A DNA stretch of 64,000 nucleotides from Blautia faecicola (GTDB lineage Bacteria; Bacillota; Clostridia; Lachnospirales; Lachnospiraceae): the NCBI RefSeq assembly GCF_004123145.1, contig NZ_SDKC01000001.1:1383501-1447500 (forward strand), read 5' to 3'. Positions within the stretch are counted from its first letter, which is position 1, and every line of letters starts with the position of its first letter. Below are positions 57,543 to 64,000 of the stretch, in pieces. The translations under genes and the position numbers were made by a program. The notes below the pieces were generated by a model. That model worked only from the letters and a program-made list of their open reading frames with translations, was not told where the DNA came from and searched no databases.

Positions 57543-58445
57543 TCAATATCAAACAGTTAAAATATTTTATCACCTGTGCAGATGCCGGCTCTTTCAGCGA
57601 GGCGGCATCTGTTTTGTATACGACCCAGTCCAGTGTAAGGTGATCCGTTCACTGGAAGAAGAGATGCAGGCATCTCTTTTCGTGCGCAGTCCTCATGGCA
57701 TCGGTCTGACACCAAACGGAAAACAGGCCTATGCCTATGCCAGCCGGGTGCTGGAAAACGTGGAAGCGATGGCAGAGCTGTCCGCGGTGGGAGATATTCA
57801 GTGGCTGAATATTGCTTTCAACCCCAGTTCCTGGATCGCAGACTGCTTTGTACGGTTTTATCAGATTCATGAAAAAGAGAACCTGCACTGCCAGGCACAC
57901 ACCGGAAAATGCGGGAAGTGCTGGAGCGGATCCACGAATACAAAGACGAACTCGGTTTCCTCTACGTGACATCCCGTCAGCAGACGGATCTGCAGTATCT
58001 GCTGGTACGAAAACAGCTGGAATTCGTTCCGCTGAAAGAACTGGACACCTATCTGTATCCCGGCGGCAGATATCTGCAAAAAGAAGGAAAACAGCTCACC
58101 GGGGAAGCAATCGAAAATCTGCATTATATCCAGAACTTCCTGGAAGACACCGGCAATTACGAAGGCTGGAAACTGGATGCAGAAAATAATCTGACCCTTG
58201 GAAAAATAGATGTCTCCGTCGTAACCAACAGCGACTATATTATGGAAAAGATGCTGGATCACGGTAATCTCGCCAATATCAGCGGCGACAGTCTTACTCA
58301 CGGAAAAACTCCTTCACGTCCGGGCATTTGTCTTACCAATGAATCTGATAAGATTATGTTCGGATATGTAAAAAGAGAAAAGACACCGTTGTCGGATCTG
58401 GCAATGAAATTTCTTGATTATGTAAAACAGGAACTGATCGGATAA
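57539..58445 (+). pseudogene. LysR-family regulator broken by frameshifts
   Basis: Starts at ATG 57539 with a normal LysR HTH (NIKQLKYFITCADAGSFSEAA, TTQSSV), then meets TGA at 57642. The protein continues in another frame (IRSLEEEMQASLFVRSPHGIGLTPNGKQ) and shifts again near 57905 into REVLERIHEYKDELGFLYV and on to the end at 58445. At the first break GTAAGG replaces an expected GTAAGTAAGG, consistent with loss of a 4-base tandem unit. Effector-domain residues are otherwise well kept, so the decay is recent. Confidence 0.78.
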
Positions 58446-58504
58446 ACAACCGGGAAATTTGTATGTTTTGGAGTAACTATTCAGTAGCCATTGTACCGCG
58501 AGGT

Positions 58505-58676
58505 GTTTTGGCATGAATATGCCAAAATCCCGAGACATACAAGCCAAAATGCCATCACCGAAGGTGATTTACGCGAGCAACGAGTCAAAGTCCGTGCTTG
58601 CACGGAACCTTGAGGAGTGCCGCGATAACGATAAAAACTCGCAAAGCGTGTTTTTATCGTTTAAATGCATTTTGGC
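58505..58676 (+). repeat. R2 repeat, copy 3, within nested hairpins
   Basis: A TTTTGGCAT-gaat-ATGCCAAAA palindrome (58506-58527), then AGCCAAAATGC (58542-58552), ATCACC-gaa-GGTGAT (58554-58568), the 59-base R2 unit (58571-58629), hairpin ACGATAAAAAC/GTTTTTATCGT (58628-58660, loop TCGCAAAGCGT), and GCATTTTGGCT (58666-58676), which pairs back to 58542-58552. No R1 is attached. The repeat fills most of the 370 bases between the LysR pseudogene and the nickel/peptide operon. Confidence 0.7.
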
Positions 58677-58757
58677 TCGTAACTGTGAAGGTACTGAACA
58701 GTTCGTTTTGGAATATGGCCAGTCCAAAAATGAATACTTCAAATCCCCCCATGGGGC

Positions 58758-58786
58758 TTACGACAGAAATATGGAAATGATATACT
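58758..58786 (+). promoter_or_regulatory. Promoter of the nickel/peptide importer operon
   Basis: TTACGA (58758-58763), 17 bases, TATACT (58781-58786), 30 bases before the first start codon. No NikR-type palindrome is seen. Confidence 0.55.
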
Positions 58787-58816
58787 CATATTAGTTTGTT
58801 CGATGAGGTGATGAAA

Positions 58817-59761
58817 ATGAAGAAATATGTATCACATAGATTTTTACAGTTAATCCCCATTTTACTGGGGATTACTTTTTTGTCTTTTGCTATGATGCGA
58901 CTGGCCGGATCGGATGTGGTTACGGAGATGTATCAGAACCGGGGAACGGAAGTGTCCCAGGAAATTATTGATGCGAAACGAGCAGAGCTGGGGTTGGATC
59001 AGCCTTTTTTGATTCAGTATGGCAGATGGCTTGGCGGTATGCTGACAGGGGATATGGGAGAAAGCTATATGACAGGAAAGCCGGTGTTTTCCACATTCCT
59101 TTCCAAACTTCCGGCAACCTTACTTCTGACGGCTTTAGCCATCGGCCTTACCATACTGGTGTCAATTCCGCTAGGTATTCTTGCTGCGGTTACACACGAT
59201 AAGATTCCGGATCTGATCCTGCGATTTTTCAGCTTTATAGGAAATGCGTTACCGAATTTTTTTGTGGCTATGTTACTGATGCAGCTATTAAGTATTAAGC
59301 TTCAGCTGCTTCCGGTGATTTCGGATGGAGTGACCTTAAAGAGTGCACTGATGCCGGCTCTTACACTGGCTATTTCCATGTCAGCAAAATATATGCGGCA
59401 GGTTCGGGCAGCGGTGCTGGAGGAATGGAATAAGGATTATGTGCAGGGAGCCCGGGCAAGAGGCGTGCGCAGGCGCGTGATCTTATGGAAAAACGTAATG
59501 CAATCTTCGATGCTGACGATTATTACACTACTGGCTCTTTCCATTGGAAATCTGCTGGGGGGAACTGCTATTATAGAAAGTATTTTTATGTGGGATGGAG
59601 TCGGTAAACTGGCAGTAGATGCGATTACCATGCGTGATTATCCGGTTATTCAGGCTTATGTGGTATGGATGGCAATTATTTATGTGCTGGTGAATCTGTT
59701 CACGGATCTTTTGTACCACCGGCTGGATCCGAGAATTCGTCTGGGGGTAACAAAAGGATGA
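58817..59761 (+). CDS. Nickel/peptide ABC transporter permease 1 (NikB/DppB type)
   Basis: 314 residues with six membrane helices and the binding-protein-dependent permease signature (YVQGARARGVRRRVILWKNVM). The N-terminal pattern (RFLQLIPILLGITFLSFAMMRLAGSD) and AKRAELGLDQPFLIQYGRWLG is the NikB/DppB one. ATG 58817 is placed eight bases after GAGGTG; 58811 and 58796 are alternatives. It forms a channel with the next gene's product; stop and next start overlap (ATGA). Confidence 0.87.
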   Translation: MKKYVSHRFLQLIPILLGITFLSFAMMRLAGSDVVTEMYQNRGTEVSQEIIDAKRAELGLDQPFLIQYGRWLGGMLTGDMGESYMTGKPVFSTFLSKLPATLLLTALAIGLTILVSIPLGILAAVTHDKIPDLILRFFSFIGNALPNFFVAMLLMQLLSIKLQLLPVISDGVTLKSALMPALTLAISMSAKYMRQVRAAVLEEWNKDYVQGARARGVRRRVILWKNVMQSSMLTIITLLALSIGNLLGGTAIIESIFMWDGVGKLAVDAITMRDYPVIQAYVVWMAIIYVLVNLFTDLLYHRLDPRIRLGVTKG

Positions 59762-60606
59762 GAGAACCAACCATTAGAAAACAGAATATACACAGGAATA
59801 ATTTGAAGATTCGTCTGATTTTTTTGGGGATACTGGCACTGGTGCTGGTGATCGCATCGTATTTCAGTGAATATTTATGCCCATATGATCCTTATCTGCA
59901 GGATCTGGGTAATGCAAAGGCAGTGCCGTCCGCTGCACATATCTTTGGTACTGACCGATATGGACGGGATATGCTGTCCCGTGTGATCGTGGGAAGCAAG
60001 ACCAGTATTTATTCCACCTTATTGCTGGTAGCATTTATTACAGTGCTTGGTACGATGATCGGAGTGTTTTGTGCCTGGAAGGGAACATGGGTGGATACTG
60101 TGCTGATGCGTATTTCCGATGTGTTCCTTGCTTTCCCGGGGCTTGTGTTTGCACTGGCGGTAGCGGCAGCTCTTGGAGGTGGTGTCCATAATGCGATCAT
60201 AGCACTGGGTGCCATCAGCTGGCCCAAATACGCCAGAGTGGCAAGAAGTGAAACTCTGGCACAAAAAGAAACGGTATATCTCCGGGCAGCGAAACTGTCC
60301 GGCTGTGGAACCTGGAAACTGATTTTCAAGCATATACTTCCTAATATTACAGGTCCCATTCTGGTTACAGCGATGCTGGATATCGGAACGATGATGATGG
60401 AACTTGCAGGTCTGTCTTTTCTGGGGCTGGGAGCAAAACCGCCGGTGGCTGAGTGGGGAAGTATGATGAGCGATACGAGAAATCTGCTTACTACTCATCC
60501 ATGGGTAACACTTGCTCCTGGTTTTGCAATCTTTGTATCGGTTATGATATTCAATCTGTTAGGTGATACAGTCAGAGACTGGCTGGATCCCCGTAATGGG
60601 AGGTAG
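59758..60606 (+). CDS. Nickel/peptide ABC transporter permease 2 (NikC/DppC type)
   Basis: 282 residues, six helices: the typical N-terminal helix followed by YDPYLQDLGNAKAVPSAAHIFGTDRYGRDMLSR, and the permease loop (LRAAKLSGCGTWKLIFKHILPN). The start at 59758 overlaps the stop of the first permease gene. It belongs to the five-gene importer. Confidence 0.88.
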   Translation: MREPTIRKQNIHRNNLKIRLIFLGILALVLVIASYFSEYLCPYDPYLQDLGNAKAVPSAAHIFGTDRYGRDMLSRVIVGSKTSIYSTLLLVAFITVLGTMIGVFCAWKGTWVDTVLMRISDVFLAFPGLVFALAVAAALGGGVHNAIIALGAISWPKYARVARSETLAQKETVYLRAAKLSGCGTWKLIFKHILPNITGPILVTAMLDIGTMMMELAGLSFLGLGAKPPVAEWGSMMSDTRNLLTTHPWVTLAPGFAIFVSVMIFNLLGDTVRDWLDPRNGR

Positions 60607-60611
60607 AAAAA

Positions 60612-61391
60612 GTGGCTGAAGTCATTCGTTATGAACATGTAGATATCAGTTATAAAGGAAAAAGAGTTGTACATGATGTCAGTTTTTCTGTAGAAAAAGG
60701 TGAAATCCTTGGAATTGTAGGAGAAAGTGGCAGCGGAAAATCGACGCTGGTCAAAGCGGCGATGGGTCTGCTTGGAAGGGATGGTCTTGTTAGCAGAGGA
60801 GATATCTGGTATAAGGGGATGGATCTTCCCGATCTGAAACCGGGGGAGATGAGAAAACTGTGCGGACCGGAGCTGGGAATGATCTTTCAGACGGCCGGAA
60901 GCTCTTTTTGTCCGATCCGTACGGTACGGGCACAGCTTTATGAATTCATGACAGAACATAAAAAAATAAAAATGGATGTATTCGAGAAACAGGCGGAGGA
61001 GCTGCTTGAAAAATTTGGCTTTGATGATCCCAAAAGAGTAATGGACAGTTATCCCTTTGAGCTTTCCGGCGGTATGCAGCAGCGTGTGGGTATTGCGGCG
61101 GCCATGTTTTTGAACCCGAAGATACTGATGGCAGATGAGCCGACTTCTGCACTGGACGTAACAGTTCAGAAGCAGGTGATAGAAGAGATGCTTATGGTGA
61201 GAAAAACATTTGGAACGTCTATTCTGCTGGTAACTCATAACATGGGAGTGATCCGTGCGATGGCAGACAAAGTGCTGGTTTTACATGAGGGTGAGATCAT
61301 GGAATACGGAGTGACAGAAGAAGTATTTGAACAACCTCAGTCAGCGTATACAAAAAAATTGCTGGCAGCGGTTCCAAAACTTCGGAGGTAG
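60612..61391 (+). CDS. Nickel/peptide ABC transporter ATPase 1 (NikD/DppD type)
   Basis: 259 residues starting at GTG 60612 after GGGAGGTAG. Walker A GESGSGKST, signature LSGGMQQR, Walker B ILMADEPTSALD and switch His in VTHN are all present, so it is catalytically complete. It is shorter than many DppD proteins and lacks the extended C-terminal oligopeptide segment, as in NikD. Pairs with the next ATPase. Confidence 0.87.
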   Translation: MAEVIRYEHVDISYKGKRVVHDVSFSVEKGEILGIVGESGSGKSTLVKAAMGLLGRDGLVSRGDIWYKGMDLPDLKPGEMRKLCGPELGMIFQTAGSSFCPIRTVRAQLYEFMTEHKKIKMDVFEKQAEELLEKFGFDDPKRVMDSYPFELSGGMQQRVGIAAAMFLNPKILMADEPTSALDVTVQKQVIEEMLMVRKTFGTSILLVTHNMGVIRAMADKVLVLHEGEIMEYGVTEEVFEQPQSAYTKKLLAAVPKLRR

Positions 61392-61396
61392 GAAAA

Positions 61397-62155
61397 ATGA
61401 GTGTGGTACTAGCAGCAGAACATCTGACAAAAACATTTGTCTCTCAGGGAAGAGAGAACTATACAGCAGTAGATGATGTGAGCTTTTCTGTAGAGTCCGG
61501 TGAGAAGCTTGGAATTATCGGAGAAAGCGGAAGTGGGAAGACTACCGTTGTCAATATGATAACCAGATTACTGGATGCTTCTTCCGGAATGATCCGGCTG
61601 GATGGAGAAGATATCACTTCAAAAAAAGGAAAAGAGTTAAAAGAAGTATATAAGAAGATGCAGATGGTATTTCAGACTCCAACGGAGAGCTTTGATCCGC
61701 GCAGGAAACTGGGGGATGGAATTGCAGAAAGTCTGATCAATTTCGGAATGAAAAAAAAAGAAGCAATGGTGAAGGCGGGACAGCTGCTGGAGCTATGCGG
61801 ACTGGAAAAAGAATATGCAGGGCGCTATCCTCATGAAGTCAGTGGCGGGCAGTGCCAAAGGGCTGCAATCGCGCGTGCGATCGCTATTGATCCCCGGCTG
61901 CTGATTCTGGATGAGGCGACATCTGCGCTGGATGTTACGATTCAGGAAGAGATCCTTGAATTGCTGGATAAACTGAAAACTGAAAGAAATATGACATATC
62001 TGTTTATCTGCCATGATATTGCACTGGTTCAACAATTCTGTGACAGAGTGCTTGTCATGCATCAGGGAAAGATTGTGGAAGAGGGAACGCCGGATGAGGT
62101 GATCCGGAATCCGAAGACAGAATATACCAGAAGACTTATTGAAAGTGTTCTGTGA
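61397..62155 (+). CDS. Nickel/peptide ABC transporter ATPase 2 (NikE/DppF type)
   Basis: 252 residues with Walker A GESGSGKTT, the family's QMVFQTPTESFDPR Q-loop segment, signature VSGGQCQR, Walker B LLILDEATSALD and His in ICHD. GGAGGTAGG precedes ATG 61397. A GC-rich inverted repeat (CTGGCCGG..CCGGCCGG, near 62171-62210) separates it from the binding-protein gene and could stabilise or separate transcripts. Confidence 0.87.
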   Translation: MSVVLAAEHLTKTFVSQGRENYTAVDDVSFSVESGEKLGIIGESGSGKTTVVNMITRLLDASSGMIRLDGEDITSKKGKELKEVYKKMQMVFQTPTESFDPRRKLGDGIAESLINFGMKKKEAMVKAGQLLELCGLEKEYAGRYPHEVSGGQCQRAAIARAIAIDPRLLILDEATSALDVTIQEEILELLDKLKTERNMTYLFICHDIALVQQFCDRVLVMHQGKIVEEGTPDEVIRNPKTEYTRRLIESVL

Positions 62156-62261
62156 TAATAACAGGAAACCCTGGCCGGAATATGAGAACGGATAGAAAGA
62201 CCGGCCGGAGATTCTGTAAAAGAATAATAAAGTGGGAAACAGAAAGAGAGGAACAGAAAGA

Positions 62262-63827
62262 ATGAATGCAAAAAAACTGATCGGTACTGCGTTAAGTGTT
62301 GTTTTATGTGCAAGTATGCTCGCAGGATGCGGAAACCAAAAAAACGAAACAGAGACAACAACTGAGAAAGGGAAAAAGACCCTGGTAATCGGTGACACAA
62401 CCTTTAACAGTTCCAATGAAGAAAACAATGTGAATCCACACGATTCTTATTCCGGTTGGGCCTGCATCCGGTATGGGATTGGTGAGACACTGGTAAAATA
62501 TTCGGATACCATGGAAATCGAGCCATGGCTGGCAAAAGAATGGGAAAATGTGGATGAGCTGACATGGAAGATCACACTGCAGGATAATGTAAAATTCTCC
62601 AGTGACCGGGATATGGATGCGGAAGCAGTGAAAGAATGTCTGGAGCATCTGACTGAAAATCACGAACGGGCAAAAAATGACCTGAAAATAGAATCCATGG
62701 AGGCTGATGGACAGATTCTTACGATTCATACATCAGAACCGAAACCGGCGCTGTTAAATTATCTTGGCGATCCTTATGGATGTATCATTGATGTGGAGGC
62801 AGGATTTGATGACGGAATCGTGGCAGGTACCGGACCATACATCGCTGTGGACTGTCAGAGCGATGATCATCTGACACTGGTGAAAAACGATAATTACTGG
62901 AATGGAACACCGAAGATTGATGAATTGACGATCCGTACCATTACAGATGGAAGCACACTGGCCAATGCACTTCAGTCGGGAGAAGTACAGGCTGCGTATG
63001 GTATGGCATATGAAAGTTATCCGATGTTTGAAAATGACGATTATACATTTTCACAGATTTCCACATCCCGTTGTTTCTTTGGAAAGATGAATTTTGATGA
63101 AAGTTCTGTATGTGCAGATGCGGCAGTCCGAAAAGCGATTGCCATGGGAATTGACAAAGAAAACTTTGTCACAACGCTTCTGGAAGGAAATGGTTATCCG
63201 GCAAACGGGGTATTTCCGGATGGTTCCGCATTTGGCGGAGATAAGGTAACCACAGAAACTTATGATCCGGAGGGTGCGAAAGAAGTTCTGGAAGCAGCAG
63301 GATGGAAAGATACTGACGGAGATGGTATCCGTGAAAAAGACGGAAAAAAACTGACTGTAAGATGGCTGACCTACCCCAGTCGTCAGGAACTGCCACTGCT
63401 TGCAGAATCTGCTCAGGCTACTCTGAAGGATATCGGAATTGATCTGGATATCAACTGCACAGCTGATAATAACTCTATAGCAGATGATCCAACAGCCTGG
63501 GATGTCTATGCAATGGCAAATGTTCAGGCACCTACCGGTGATCCGGAATACTGGTTTACTGTTTTTGCAACTTCCGATGCGACAAGAAATCAGGGAAAAT
63601 ACAGCAGTGAAAAACTGGATGATCTGGAAAAAGAACTGAGCGCGGAATTTGATATAGAGAAACGGGCCGAACTTGCTGTACAGATGCAGCAGACTGTTCT
63701 GGATGATCATGCATTTGTCTTCTGCTCCTTCCTGAAGATGAGCATGATCTCCAAAGCAAATGTTACCGGATATGAATCTCACGCCTGCGATTATTATCAG
63801 GTTACGGCGGATCTGGATATTAACTGA
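62262..63827 (+). CDS. Nickel/peptide-type substrate-binding lipoprotein
   Basis: 521 residues, SBP family 5 (NikA/DppA/OppA). Lipoprotein signal with lipobox LAGC and lipidated Cys23. The family segment WTFKLRDNVKF-like appears as WKITLQDNVKFSSD, then GTGPYIAVD and VRKAIAMGIDKENF. ATG 62262 follows AGAGAGGAACAG. It captures the substrate at the cell surface for the four preceding gene products. Nickel or a metal chelate is suggested by NikB/NikD-like partners, but small peptides cannot be excluded. Confidence 0.85.
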   Translation: MNAKKLIGTALSVVLCASMLAGCGNQKNETETTTEKGKKTLVIGDTTFNSSNEENNVNPHDSYSGWACIRYGIGETLVKYSDTMEIEPWLAKEWENVDELTWKITLQDNVKFSSDRDMDAEAVKECLEHLTENHERAKNDLKIESMEADGQILTIHTSEPKPALLNYLGDPYGCIIDVEAGFDDGIVAGTGPYIAVDCQSDDHLTLVKNDNYWNGTPKIDELTIRTITDGSTLANALQSGEVQAAYGMAYESYPMFENDDYTFSQISTSRCFFGKMNFDESSVCADAAVRKAIAMGIDKENFVTTLLEGNGYPANGVFPDGSAFGGDKVTTETYDPEGAKEVLEAAGWKDTDGDGIREKDGKKLTVRWLTYPSRQELPLLAESAQATLKDIGIDLDINCTADNNSIADDPTAWDVYAMANVQAPTGDPEYWFTVFATSDATRNQGKYSSEKLDDLEKELSAEFDIEKRAELAVQMQQTVLDDHAFVFCSFLKMSMISKANVTGYESHACDYYQVTADLDIN

Positions 63828-63838
63828 GAACAGATGTC

Positions 63839-63877
63839 AAAAAGATGCTATGTTTTAAAGCATGGCATCTTTTTTCA
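63839..63877 (+). terminator. Terminator of the importer operon
   Basis: AAAAAGATGCTATG (63839-63852) pairs with CATGGCATCTTTTT (63861-63874) with one G-U pair, and more T follows. Confidence 0.88.
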
Positions 63878-63957
63878 GGTTTGGAAACAGAAATATGTCG
63901 GTGGAAGAAAAAGAGATTATGCAGTATAATAAGGGAAAACGGGAGAGGAGTAACTGA

Positions 63958-64000
63958 ATGAAGAAAAAAATCATAGGAAGTGTGCTGGTTCTCGGAATCG
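63958..64000 (+). CDS. Start of an exported protein gene, cut by the window edge
   Basis: GAGAGGAG precedes ATG 63958. The 14 visible codons (MKKKIIGSVLVLGI) look like the start of a signal peptide or lipoprotein signal. Its position after a substrate-binding-protein operon would suit another binding protein, but too little is visible. Confidence 0.5.
   Translation, partial: MKKKIIGSVLVLGI

Noticed and set aside
58513-58794. A 93-codon open frame over the R2 copy
   Set aside because: It runs through palindromic repeat DNA and the operon promoter and has no coding character.

Overview
The window looks like a chromosomal segment of a Gram-positive gut anaerobe of the Lachnospiraceae, plausibly Blautia-like. 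The reasons are: Firmicutes-type genes with strong AGGAGG ribosome binding sites and sigma-A promoters; a methylenetetrahydrofolate reductase module built from RnfC2, MetV and MetF as in acetogens; the anaerobe-specific GGGtGRT/IscU-like gene pair; an InlB-repeat surface giant; and a ZTP riboswitch on a formate channel. The genus is an inference. No rRNA, CRISPR array, prophage or origin is seen.

Layout. 1-13.4 kb: a structured intergenic repeat, a small alarmone synthetase, a membrane zinc protease, a LuxR-type regulator and a four-gene surface operon led by a 2753-residue repeat protein. 13.4-19.2 kb: a SsuBC-type ABC pair on the minus strand, then a tightly overlapping phosphatidylethanolamine operon (PAP2 protein, flippase-like protein, pssA, psd) ending in queH. 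19.3-29.2 kb: argH, asd, topB, a hexapeptide-repeat protein, a TraX-like protein, the highly expressed IscU-like/GGGtGRT pair and an AraC regulator. 29.4-32.6 kb: a GH13 glucosidase and a MATE exporter whose promoter has MerR-type geometry. 32.6-35.3 kb: a thiamine salvage operon (thiW, thiM, thiE) behind a TPP riboswitch and then a second, terminator-embedded leader that fits an HMP-PP riboswitch. 35.8-40 kb: an Rrf2 regulator, tRNA-Val, an aminotransferase with an ECF vitamin transporter, an aldose epimerase and BirA-controlled bioY. 40-47 kb: an NlpC/P60 hydrolase, the ZTP riboswitch with its formate/nitrite channel, and the MetV-RnfC2/MetV/MetF operon. 47-51.3 kb: a MarR-controlled heterodimeric multidrug ABC exporter. 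51.4-58.4 kb: a zone of gene decay with truncated LysR, methyltransferase and flavodoxin pieces, a few intact small genes and an IS110-family element whose two flanks are both highly structured. 58.8-63.9 kb: a five-gene nickel/peptide ABC importer and the start of another exported protein.

How the genes work together. Several units revolve around one-carbon metabolism and cofactors: formate entry under ZTP control, MTHF reduction, thiamine salvage, biotin uptake, a probable B6 or other vitamin S-component, and a possible nickel importer that would suit CODH/ACS. The strongest unexplained signal is a set of interspersed intergenic repeats. R1 is a 35-nt palindromic unit placed just after terminators. 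R2 is a 59-nt hairpin unit. They occur alone or joined, and base changes between copies tend to preserve the stems, which points to a selected secondary structure.
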